27,884 bases of DNA from XYB2-FULL-45-11 sp964355525 (GTDB lineage: Bacteria > Patescibacteriota > Patescibacteriia > UBA9934 > GWF2-40-263), in NCBI GenBank assembly GCA_964355525.1, contig CAYHDY010000010.1:1-27884 (forward strand). Direction: 5' to 3'. The notes under the pieces are model-generated. The model did not search any database and was not told the DNA's origin. It saw only the letters and a list, made by a program, of their open reading frames with translations. This document shows positions 14,346-20,827 of this stretch, one piece after another. How positions within the stretch are numbered: position 1 is the stretch's first letter; every line of letters begins with the position of its first letter. Position numbers and translations under genes: made by a program.

Positions 14346-15161
14346 CTAGAGTTTTTTGGGTCTTCCGTAGACCATGGGAGCAATGTGAACTTGGTTGCGT
14401 TTGTCGGCGATTTTTCCGCGGTACATTGCTTGATTCGAGAGCTGAAGCAGTTCGTCGAACAAACCTTCGATACTGGATTCCGGTTTGATGTAGGCATTTG
14501 CAACGCCGATCGTGACGGTCTGCGCGAGACGAACGTTTCCAATCATGCAGGGATTGTTCTGCATCGCAAGACGAATCCGTTCTGCGATCATCTTTCCGTT
14601 CCCGAGCAGTTGTTCACTGATGGGAATGGTTGTCCCGGTTTGTACACGCGTGTCACTCCACGGTTGATCTCGTTGTCGTTGCGCTTGTTCTGCATTTGGT
14701 TTGCTTGCCGGTGCAACGATGAGAAATTCTTCGCCGCCCCATCGTGAAAGCACATCGCCCAAGCGAATGCATTTTTTCAAAATGTCGGCGAACCACCGGA
14801 GGACGAGATCGCCGCCCGGGTTACCGTACTGCTTGTTGATCATTCCGAAATGGTCGAGGTCAAGCATGATGACTGAGATGACGCCGTCGAAACGGACGGT
14901 ACTCAGTCTCTCGAACATTTGCTCGATCGACCCGCGCGCCGGTTGCTGGCGAAGCAATTTTGTCAGACCGTCCACGGTGGCACGATCATGTTTCTGCATC
15001 ACGTAGCTGAGGCCTGCCGTTGTCTCGAAGAATGCTTCGAAGACGGCGCGTTCCTCGTCACTCGGAACCAAATTCGTCTGGTCGTGCGTTCCGTCCGGAA
15101 AATGAACGATGATTTCACCTTTTTCACTGTAACTGAGTCGTGGTTTTGGCTGATTTTCCAT
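14346..15161 (-). CDS. Soluble diguanylate cyclase (GGDEF domain)
   Basis: Makes cyclic di-GMP from two GTP. The 271-residue protein has an N-terminal region of about 85 residues of no recognised family, then a GGDEF domain: DGLTKLLRQQPARG, VIMLDLDHFGMINKQYGNPGGD (metal and base binding), and RWGGEEF at about residues 139-145 (active-site signature GGEEF). An RxxD inhibitory site (RLGD, about 132-135) lies five residues before the signature, as in product-inhibited cyclases. A segment of about 30 residues rich in Gln and Thr is inserted after the signature strand. No membrane helix or signal peptide is seen, so it is cytosolic. GGAGG precedes the ATG by five bases. The gene is monocistronic, with its own promoter and terminator. 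No EAL or HD-GYP partner is in the window. Confidence 0.92.
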   Translation of the reverse strand: MENQPKPRLSYSEKGEIIVHFPDGTHDQTNLVPSDEERAVFEAFFETTAGLSYVMQKHDRATVDGLTKLLRQQPARGSIEQMFERLSTVRFDGVISVIMLDLDHFGMINKQYGNPGGDLVLRWFADILKKCIRLGDVLSRWGGEEFLIVAPASKPNAEQAQRQRDQPWSDTRVQTGTTIPISEQLLGNGKMIAERIRLAMQNNPCMIGNVRLAQTVTIGVANAYIKPESSIEGLFDELLQLSNQAMYRGKIADKRNQVHIAPMVYGRPKKL

Positions 15162-15210
15162 GAGGTCCTCCGTGGTTGAATGTCATAAGTTGGAAAGGAT
15201 ATGACCGCGT

Positions 15211-15239
15211 AGTAAATCATAAAATAAACATTTTGTCAA
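15211..15239 (-). promoter_or_regulatory. Promoter of the diguanylate cyclase
   Basis: TTGACA (minus strand, 15234-15239), a 17-base spacer ending ATTTTATGA, then TTTACT (15211-15216). The ATTTTATG block matches the promoters at 8559 and 22409. Predicted leader about 42 bases. It abuts the gatB terminator. Confidence 0.6.
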
Positions 15240-15240
15240 C

Positions 15241-15281
15241 CATAAAACCGCCCATTCGACAAGCTCAGGGGCGGTTTTATG
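15241..15281 (-). terminator. Terminator of gatB built around a TTCGACAAGCTCAG loop
   Basis: A 13-bp stem CATAAAACCGCCC / GGGCGGTTTTATG (15241-15253 with 15269-15281); the loop contains TTCGACAAGCTCAG. It lies four bases past the gatB stop. The T run is part of the stem, so bidirectional action is possible. I know the loop sequence as a recurrent repeat in draft genomes of this kind (from memory). Confidence 0.7.
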
Positions 15282-15284
15282 AGT

Positions 15285-16811
15285 TTATGTTTTCAATTTT
15301 ACAAGCAACATGTTCCGGGTTAATCCGGGATCCGCAGTACCTTGCGTTTCTTTCATGACAAGTCCGACAAAGAGCATGAGGAGTTTTTCTTCTCCGGCTT
15401 GGTAGCGCAAGATTTCTTCTTTGTGACCTTCGATCATGCGATCGATCACATCAGCGAGTTCTCCCGCGTCTTGCATGTTGCCGAGTTTCAGATCTTCCAT
15501 GAGATGTGCGGGCGAGTTGCCGCCATCGAGCATCGCGTTCAAAACTTTCAATGCGGATGTACTGTTTAGTTTGGTTGTTGCGATAAGGGTGATAAATTCC
15601 GCGAAGTTTTCTGGGGTGATCTTGCATGTGCGAATGTCGATGCCGCGCTCGAGAAGCAGGCCGCCTAGTTTCGACAATAACCATCCGGAGACGAGCCGTG
15701 CCATTTTCGGTTTCTCTGTTTCCCATGTCGCGTCGTCTTCACCGAGCGTGCTTAACCATTCCTGCAATTCCGAAAATGTTTGTTCAACGAAATCCGCGAG
15801 TGCGGGATCGTCACACATCTGCGCAGCATCCGACGGTTTTAATCCGTATTCGTCCATGAATCGTACGCGACGTGCGGCTGGGAGTTCCGGCATGTGTAAT
15901 CGAAGTTCTTCGGCGAGATCTGCAAGAGCGAGCGGTGGAATATCCGGTTCGGGGAAGTAACGATAATCTGCGGCTTCCTCTTTCGATCGTTGTAGTTCTG
16001 TCACGCCTTTCACATCATTCCATCCGCGAGTTGTTGAAATGGAAACACGTTTGCCTTCATTCCAAAGTTTCGTTTGACGAATGATTTCGTACTCGAGCGC
16101 GCGTTCAACATGACGGAACGAGTTGAGATTTTTGACTTCCGTTTTTGGATTGAATGTTGCACCCACAATATTTCCTTCGTCATCGATTTCACGAAGGGAA
16201 ATGTTCGCATCACACCTGAGCTGACCTTTTTCCATGTCCGCGTCCGAGATACCGAGATATCGCGCGGTCAATCGTAACTCATGTAAAAAGATTTTCGCCT
16301 CGCGTGCGTTTGTGAAATCCGGTTCCGTGACGATTTCGATAAGAGGCGTTCCGCCGCGGTTGAAATCAACGAGTGTTTTTCCATTCACGTCGTGCATGTT
16401 TTTCCCAGCGTCTTCTTCGAGGTGGGCTCGTGTAATTCCAATACGAACATTCTCACGTTCTCCGGCAGGTACGACAATATCAACAAAGCCATTCACGGCA
16501 ATTGGTAAATCGAATTGCGAAATCTGATACGCCTTTGGCAAATCCGGATAGAAATAGTTTTTGCGGTCGAACTTCGAATGACCCGCGATCGTACAATTCA
16601 ACGCAAGTCCCATGAGGACACCAAAACGAATCGCTTGTTCATTTGGAACAGGAAGTGTTCCCGGATGTCCGAGACAAATGTTGCACACATGTGTGTTTGG
16701 AGCAGCGCCAAAATCATGTGCGGGACATGCGCAGAACATTTTCGATTTGGTTTTCAGCTGGACGTGAATTTCAAGTCCAATAACAGGTTTCAACATAGTT
16801 TTTTCAATCAA
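15285..16811 (-). CDS. gatB: Asp-tRNA(Asn)/Glu-tRNA(Gln) amidotransferase subunit B
   Basis: The tRNA-binding kinase/transamidase subunit of the GatCAB complex, which converts misacylated Glu-tRNA-Gln and Asp-tRNA-Asn to the correct amides. It shows the family hallmarks KPVIGLEIHVQLKTKSKMFCAC, CNICLGHPGTLPVPN, KNYFYPDLPKAYQISQ, the HLEEDAGK region and YRYFPEPDIPPL, followed by the helical and YqeY-like tail. Chosen start: TTG at 16811. It overlaps the stop of the upstream membrane protein gene (TTGA) and has GAAGG nine bases before it; the first ATG (16796) has no ribosome site and would drop five residues. Length (508) is slightly above the usual 475-490. gatA and gatC are not adjacent. It is the last gene of a three-gene operon. 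Confidence 0.95.
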   Translation of the reverse strand: MIEKTMLKPVIGLEIHVQLKTKSKMFCACPAHDFGAAPNTHVCNICLGHPGTLPVPNEQAIRFGVLMGLALNCTIAGHSKFDRKNYFYPDLPKAYQISQFDLPIAVNGFVDIVVPAGERENVRIGITRAHLEEDAGKNMHDVNGKTLVDFNRGGTPLIEIVTEPDFTNAREAKIFLHELRLTARYLGISDADMEKGQLRCDANISLREIDDEGNIVGATFNPKTEVKNLNSFRHVERALEYEIIRQTKLWNEGKRVSISTTRGWNDVKGVTELQRSKEEAADYRYFPEPDIPPLALADLAEELRLHMPELPAARRVRFMDEYGLKPSDAAQMCDDPALADFVEQTFSELQEWLSTLGEDDATWETEKPKMARLVSGWLLSKLGGLLLERGIDIRTCKITPENFAEFITLIATTKLNSTSALKVLNAMLDGGNSPAHLMEDLKLGNMQDAGELADVIDRMIEGHKEEILRYQAGEEKLLMLFVGLVMKETQGTADPGLTRNMLLVKLKT

Positions 16812-17563
16812 ACAACAATTCCTTCACTTTTTGACTCTACGACTCTTTGACTTTCTTTCAGCTCTTTATACAAAATCACCATATACGTTGCAATAAGGGG
16901 GATCGTGAAAATTTCGAGACTGGATTGAAGGAGATCCATCCAGGCGGGGACGTTATCTCCCGTCATGACGGAAATGAGATCAAATCCGGAGAAGACAGCA
17001 ATGAACGAAAAGAGTATCGCAATGAGAATGGAATAGACGAGTCCGACAATAAACGGTCCCGCGATAAGACGATAAAGAACCGGAAAGATACGACCTTTTA
17101 CAAGCGATTTACTGAAGCGAAGCGCTTCCATGTCACGTTTTCCATCAAGGACAACGGACAGCTGGGAAAACGCGTACCAGATTGCCATGATAATGCCCGG
17201 GACAATGAAGAGGATCAATCCGAGAAGGACAAACAAAAGTTGTCGGGCCATCACGCGAACGGCTGGGTGTAAAAGAAGGACAGATTGTTTCTGAGCAGCA
17301 AGAAGATCGACAGGCTGCTTTCGATCAATCAGATCGATAATAAGAATGAGAAGGATACTGAGCCAGATACTTATGAGAATTTGTGCAATGGTAAAAATTC
17401 CGGCACTGACATAGGAAACCCATGTATGTTCCGGCATGAAACTGAGAACGTAGATGCCGGCAATCGGAAAGAGAAGCCATGCACTATACCCGACAAGGAT
17501 CCAGAGATTCGCGCGATACAACCGATAACTTTGAGTAAGAACAGAAAACGGGGAAGCGAGCAT
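16808..17563 (-). CDS. Polytopic membrane protein, paralogue of its upstream neighbour
   Basis: A 251-residue protein with about five or six hydrophobic segments (for example LVGYSAWLLFPIAGIYVLSF, ISIWLSILLILIIDLI, LLFVLLGLILFIVPGIIMAIW, FIVGLVYSILIAILFSFIAVF, and a C-terminal one ending TYMVILYKELKE). It is similar in layout and sequence to the 17572-18444 product: both start with a short amphipathic segment containing LYR, have a central ...PGIIMAIWY / ILTCRWILFYF-type helix followed by a charged loop (DGKRDMEALRFSKSLVKGRI against DGAEKRDALTQSRLLVQGRF), and end ILYK-LK. This resembles the glycerophosphodiesterase membrane-domain / DUF975 type of small membrane proteins; function unknown. 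Starts eight bases after its paralogue and overlaps gatB. Confidence 0.88.
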   Translation of the reverse strand: MLASPFSVLTQSYRLYRANLWILVGYSAWLLFPIAGIYVLSFMPEHTWVSYVSAGIFTIAQILISIWLSILLILIIDLIDRKQPVDLLAAQKQSVLLLHPAVRVMARQLLFVLLGLILFIVPGIIMAIWYAFSQLSVVLDGKRDMEALRFSKSLVKGRIFPVLYRLIAGPFIVGLVYSILIAILFSFIAVFSGFDLISVMTGDNVPAWMDLLQSSLEIFTIPLIATYMVILYKELKESQRVVESKSEGIVV

Positions 17564-17571
17564 AGGAATAA

Positions 17572-18444
17572 TTATTCTCCCTTGAGATTTTTATATAAAA
17601 TGACATCTGACAGAATCAGAAGCGGATTCAAGAAGATTGCGATGAGGATAGAAAGAATATTTCTCGTAAAAATGTTTAATTCGATCAGTTGATTTGCTGT
17701 CATTCCGGTTGATCCATTCAATAAGATTCGAATGATAAAGGTGACAATGGATGCAAATCCGAGTCCGAAGAGAATGAAAACAAATTTTGGCAAAACAATG
17801 CGGATGAGTGTGGACCAGAATCGTCCTTGCACAAGGAGTCGACTTTGCGTCAACGCGTCGCGCTTTTCCGCGCCATCGATGGTGCATGTGTATGGCGCCA
17901 TGAAATAGAAGAGGATCCATCGACACGTAAGAATTAAACTGACAAATGCAGCGAGAATCATGAGAATATCTCCGAGGCCGATGAGAATCGTATTATGCAT
18001 CCATGATCCGATGCCAAAAATAATGGCGGCTGGTCCGATCGTAATGATCTGTGCGAGAACGATCATGAGACTGACAAGAATGGTGATGATCAATGTTGGA
18101 AAAAAAAGATGTTGCGTCTCTTTCATGACTTGTTTGAAATCAACGGGTTTATTTGCGACGGCACGTAAGGATGTACGAATGACGGCAATGAAGACCCAGA
18201 ATCCAAGCAGAGGAGAAAGAATAAAATTTGAAACACCAAACAACACGATCCCAGCTGTTTCCCGTGTAGTGAGTGTGGCGGATAAGGGGGCTGTCGATGC
18301 ATTCGGAAAGAGAATGATCGCAATAACGTTTAAAATGGCAATAAGAATAAGCCATCCGGAAACGTTCATGAACGAGCGAAATTGATTTCGATAGAGATCC
18401 CAAGAACGATCAATAAGCTCGCCGGGGGAGAGAAGTTGTTTCAT
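17572..18444 (-). CDS. Polytopic membrane protein (paralogue 1)
   Basis: 290 residues with about six predicted transmembrane segments. The N-terminal motif SPGELIDRSWDLYRNQFRSF is followed by hydrophobic helices, a central conserved loop TIDGAEKRDALTQSRLLVQGRF and a C-terminal DVILYKNLKGE. It is the first gene of the operon with its paralogue and gatB. The ATG at 18444 has no Shine-Dalgarno; an extended -10 (TGCTATACT) ends nine bases before it, so the message is probably leaderless. The pair looks like an old tandem duplication. I recognise the general fold class (multi-pass, GPDPase_memb-like) but no specific function. Confidence 0.88.
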   Translation of the reverse strand: MKQLLSPGELIDRSWDLYRNQFRSFMNVSGWLILIAILNVIAIILFPNASTAPLSATLTTRETAGIVLFGVSNFILSPLLGFWVFIAVIRTSLRAVANKPVDFKQVMKETQHLFFPTLIITILVSLMIVLAQIITIGPAAIIFGIGSWMHNTILIGLGDILMILAAFVSLILTCRWILFYFMAPYTCTIDGAEKRDALTQSRLLVQGRFWSTLIRIVLPKFVFILFGLGFASIVTFIIRILLNGSTGMTANQLIELNIFTRNILSILIAIFLNPLLILSDVILYKNLKGE

Positions 18445-18453
18445 ATACGAAAC

Positions 18454-18462
18454 AGTATAGCA
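18454..18462 (-). promoter_or_regulatory. Extended -10 of the membrane protein-gatB operon
   Basis: Minus strand TG-C-TATACT; nine bases separate it from the ATG at 18444. It sits between the dut stop codon region and the ATG, so dut read-through is also possible. Confidence 0.65.
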
Positions 18463-18464
18463 AA

Positions 18465-18896
18465 TTATCCGGTTGTTCCGAAGCCGCCACGATCGGATGT
18501 TTCGAGTTGTTCAAGGATGCGGAATTCTGCGCGTGCGATTGGCACGATCAGTCCTTGTGCGATACGTTCGCCTTTTTCGACAAGGTATGTTTTTTCGCCG
18601 AAATTACGAATCGCCAAATGCAATTGATCGTTCGGTCCACAGTAATCTTGGTCGATGATCCCAATTCCATTTGCAAGACTAATCTGTTTTTTTGCATTAG
18701 ACGATCGCGACGCAAGAATAAGAGCGTGACCTTCCGGAACGCGAATAACAAGCCCTGTTTCGAAGAAGACTGTTTGTCCGGGTTCGATGGGTTTTGATTC
18801 GATGACGGCAAGATCGAATGCAACTGCGCCCGGGGTTTTGTATTCCGGAATCGGAACGTCAGGAGAAAGCCGAAAGATGTCCACAGGGATGTTCAT
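18465..18896 (-). CDS. dut: dUTP diphosphatase
   Basis: Hydrolyses dUTP to dUMP and pyrophosphate, keeping uracil out of DNA. Starting at the ATG at 18896 the product is 143 residues, normal for a trimeric dUTPase. All five motifs are present in order: I PGAVAFDLAV, II SRSSNAKK, III NGIGIIDQDYCG (with the catalytic Asp), IV EKGERIAQGL, V RGGFGTTG. Longer in-frame starts (18926 and beyond) run through the promoter region and are rejected. The extended -10 TGATAGAAT ends eight bases before the ATG. It is divergent from the ThyA-like gene across 67 bases. It starts the leftward run dut - membrane proteins - gatB. Confidence 0.95.
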   Translation of the reverse strand: MNIPVDIFRLSPDVPIPEYKTPGAVAFDLAVIESKPIEPGQTVFFETGLVIRVPEGHALILASRSSNAKKQISLANGIGIIDQDYCGPNDQLHLAIRNFGEKTYLVEKGERIAQGLIVPIARAEFRILEQLETSDRGGFGTTG

Positions 18897-18904
18897 ACTC
18901 GCCC

Positions 18905-18913
18905 ATTCTATCA
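18905..18913 (-). promoter_or_regulatory. Extended -10 of dut (predicted leaderless)
   Basis: Minus strand TGA-TAGAAT; the hexamer ends eight bases before the ATG. No good -35 is seen. Confidence 0.6.
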
Positions 18914-18945
18914 AAAAAACACGCATGGAAACATCCTCGCGTGTC

Positions 18946-18954
18946 TGATAGCAT
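18946..18954 (+). promoter_or_regulatory. Extended -10 of the ThyA-like gene (predicted leaderless)
   Basis: TGA-TAGCAT, nine bases before the ATG at 18964. It is nearly the same as the dut element on the other strand, giving a compact divergent pair. Confidence 0.55.
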
Positions 18955-18963
18955 GGAAGGCGT

Positions 18964-19508
18964 ATGACCCCATTCGATGCACAATATAAAGAGGCGGTTC
19001 GACAAATCATGACGACGGGGATCGATATTCCAAATCCATGGTCGGGTCGGGTTGTTCGCATGCTGCCCGGAGTGACGCTTCGAGTTGATGTCGGGGAAAG
19101 TTTTCCTGTTCTCACGCTTCGAAAAATTCCGTTGAAATTATTTATTGCCGAACAGGTTTGGTATTTGATGGGAGAAAGCCGACCAACGTGGTTGCAACAG
19201 TTTACAAAAATTTGGGATGAGTTCATGGAACCGGACGGAACCATCAAAGCTGCGTATGGTTATCGTTGGCGTCATCACTTCGGACGCGATCAAATGGAAT
19301 CGCTTGTGAATCATCTTTCGGAAAATTCCGCATCGCGTCACGGTGTCATTGTCACATGGGATCCAGCGGATGATGGGCTCGGTGTCGATTCGAAGAAAAA
19401 CCTGCCATGTCCGTTTACGTTTACGGTTAACATCGCCGGAGGAAAATTACATTTGCACAACATTATTCGCAGTAACGACATGATGCTCGGTTGTCCGCAC
19501 GACGCTGC
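18964..19508 (+). CDS. thyA: Thymidylate synthase family protein with Asp at the Asn177 position, 3' end lost in gap
   Basis: The visible 181 residues align with E. coli ThyA throughout: the catalytic Cys is in LPCPFTF (C146), and Glu58 (IAEQVW), Trp80 (KIWDEF), Tyr94 (AAYGYRW) and the RSND segment (Arg166-Ser167, Asp169) are kept. Three positions differ: Arg127 is His (SRHG), His147 is Pro, and the Asn177 position in LGLPFNIA is Asp in LGCPHDAA. Asn177 reads the uracil base in thymidylate synthases; Asp at this place is what T4 dCMP hydroxymethylase has (D179). The substrate may therefore be dCMP rather than dUMP. The C-terminal 80-90 residues, including the distal phosphate/sugar-binding segment, fall in the gap. 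Downstream are DHFR and a deaminase. The gene symbol reflects family only. Confidence 0.85.
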
Positions 19509-19608
19509 NNNNNNNNNNNNNNNNNNNNNNNNNNNNNNNNNNNNNNNNNNNNNNNNNNNNNNNNNNNNNNNNNNNNNNNNNNNNNNNNNNNNNNNNNNNN
19601 NNNNNNNN
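19509..19608. other. Scaffold gap (100 N) between the ThyA-like and DHFR genes
   Basis: The missing ThyA C-terminus (roughly 250 bases) plus the missing DHFR N-terminus cannot fit in 100 bases, so the placeholder is shorter than the real gap unless a deletion has fused the genes. The continuous reading frame across it is a coincidence of the placeholder length. Confidence 0.95.
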
Positions 19609-20085
19609 GGCACATCATCGAATCAATCATCGCTTGAGTGGACTTCCAAAGAAGATACAAATTTTTTTATTGAGAAAACAAAAGAGTGCGGTGTGATGAT
19701 CATGGGACGCAAGACATTCGACACGATCGGACACGGACTAAAAGATCGCAAGATGATTGTGATGAGTAGAACCCCCTCCTCCTTTGAGGAGGGGGCAGGG
19801 GGTGGTCGAGTTGACGGAGTAGAGTTTACCTCCGAGACGCCGAAAGAAATTCTCGATCGACTCGCAGCTCAGGGATTTACCTCTGTCGCAATCACCGGAG
19901 GTTCGAAAATATACTCGTTGTTTCTGAAAGAGAAATTAGTGACGGATCTTTTCGTGACAATCGAACCGATTCTCCTCGGCGAAGGGATTCCGCTTGCGGA
20001 ATCGTTCGGAGATGTTAAGCTTCGATTCGTCGAGTCAAAGATGCTCGGCGCAGAATCCGTTCTTTTGCATTACGAGGTCGTATGA
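19609..20085 (+). CDS. Dihydrofolate reductase family protein, 5' end in gap, with repeat-encoded insert
   Basis: Reduces dihydrofolate to tetrahydrofolate with NADPH, if it is a true DHFR; the RibD C-terminal domain shares the fold. The visible 158 residues include LEWTSKEDTNFFIEKTKECGVMIMGRKTFDTIG (helix B and the NADPH-binding MGRKTF motif), KMIVMSR, VAITGGSKIYSLFL (the GG-x-x-IY motif) and a C-terminal FVTIEPILLGEGIPL strand pair. About 12-20 N-terminal residues are missing. The loop after MSR carries TPSSFEEGAGGGR, encoded by a family 1 palindromic repeat (19771-19808). The stop overlaps the start of the deaminase gene by four bases (ATGA), so the two are translationally coupled. Placement beside the ThyA homologue fits recycling of dihydrofolate. 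Confidence 0.88.
   Translation, partial: GTSSNQSSLEWTSKEDTNFFIEKTKECGVMIMGRKTFDTIGHGLKDRKMIVMSRTPSSFEEGAGGGRVDGVEFTSETPKEILDRLAAQGFTSVAITGGSKIYSLFLKEKLVTDLFVTIEPILLGEGIPLAESFGDVKLRFVESKMLGAESVLLHYEVV
19771..19808. repeat. Palindromic element family 1 (copy 3), in frame in the DHFR gene
   Basis: A perfect 10-bp stem CCCCCTCCTC / GAGGAGGGGG (19772-19781 with 19786-19795, loop CTTT), then CAGGGGGTGGTCG. The loop CTTT and the tail match the miaA copy, with compensating stem changes (T to C on the left, A to G on the right). Confidence 0.85.
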
Positions 20086-20705
20086 TCAACTATCCGTACT
20101 TGCCGTCCAATCGGCAATTCAAATTCGTGTCTGTGACTGATCCTTGCATGATCGAAGCAGTCGAAGCTCGTCGTGTATGCGCAGGCGACTCTTTATTTCC
20201 CGTCGGTGCCGTGCTCGTTCGAGATGGTTCGATTCTCGCGCGCGCGGGAAACGGATTCAATCGCGGAAGTTCGAAAAAGCATATTTGTCCACGTGTCGTC
20301 CTCGATTGCCCGAGTGGAACTGGTTACGACTTGTGCACACTACACGATTCAATCGGACACGCAGAACCGATGTTGATGCAGGTTGCGCACGAACAGGGAA
20401 TCGACACGATCGGCGCCGACGTCTACATGTTCGGCCACTGGTGGTGCTGCGAACCCTGTTGGAACGCGATGATCGACGCCGGCATCCGCGATGTGTACCT
20501 TCTCGAAAACGCACACGAGCAATTCAGTCGTGATCGCGTGTTCGCAGAAACGCTGAACGGGAATCGAACCGACGTTCGATTGGAATCGGAAGGGAATACA
20601 CACCGCGTGTTTGTTCCCGAGTCTGATGAACCGGTTTACGTTTTCGAAGCGGACACACCGGAACTTGTGGAACGACGGTTTCGGAATGTTGTGAGACAAC
20701 TCTAA
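20082..20705 (+). CDS. dCMP-deaminase-like cytidine deaminase family protein
   Basis: A 207-residue zinc-dependent deaminase-fold protein. Visible features are the substrate strand GDSLFPVGAVLVRDG, the catalytic motif HAEP (zinc His and proton-shuttle Glu) and the zinc cysteines in WWCCEPCWNAM (CxxC; the Pro normally before the first Cys is Cys). Three extra cysteines (ICPR, DCPSG, DLCT) lie before HAE and could bind a second, structural zinc. The last 55 residues form a beta-rich extension I do not recognise. The closest functional family is deoxycytidylate deaminase (dCMP to dUMP); 5-methyl-dCMP to dTMP is an alternative suggested by the neighbouring ThyA variant. It overlaps the DHFR gene by four bases and ends the operon at a terminator. 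Confidence 0.82.
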   Translation: MINYPYLPSNRQFKFVSVTDPCMIEAVEARRVCAGDSLFPVGAVLVRDGSILARAGNGFNRGSSKKHICPRVVLDCPSGTGYDLCTLHDSIGHAEPMLMQVAHEQGIDTIGADVYMFGHWWCCEPCWNAMIDAGIRDVYLLENAHEQFSRDRVFAETLNGNRTDVRLESEGNTHRVFVPESDEPVYVFEADTPELVERRFRNVVRQL

Positions 20706-20726
20706 ACGCGTAAGTTTATCTGAGCG

Positions 20727-20753
20727 AAACGATCCTGCACGGATCGTTTTTTT
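20727..20753 (+). terminator. Terminator of the ThyA-like - DHFR - deaminase operon
   Basis: The stem AAACGATCC / GGATCGTTT (20727-20735 with 20741-20749, loop TGCAC) is followed by T's. Confidence 0.88.
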
Positions 20754-20774
20754 CTTTGTGTCTTTTTAGAAATG

Positions 20775-20810
20775 AAAAACCGCCCATGTCCCAGAAGGGG
20801 ACACAGGCGG
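20775..20810 (-). terminator. Terminator of the 22303 gene
   Basis: On the minus strand a hairpin of CCGCC / GGCGG outside and TGTCCC / GGGACA inside runs into five T (20775-20779). It lies 18 bases beyond the stop codon. Confidence 0.8.
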
Positions 20811-20827
20811 AAGGAAGCGAACGACGA

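Noticed and set aside
18964..20085. A single ThyA-DHFR fusion gene
   Set aside because: The continuous frame passes through 100 placeholder N; the ThyA C-terminus and the DHFR N-terminus are both missing, so two genes are more likely.
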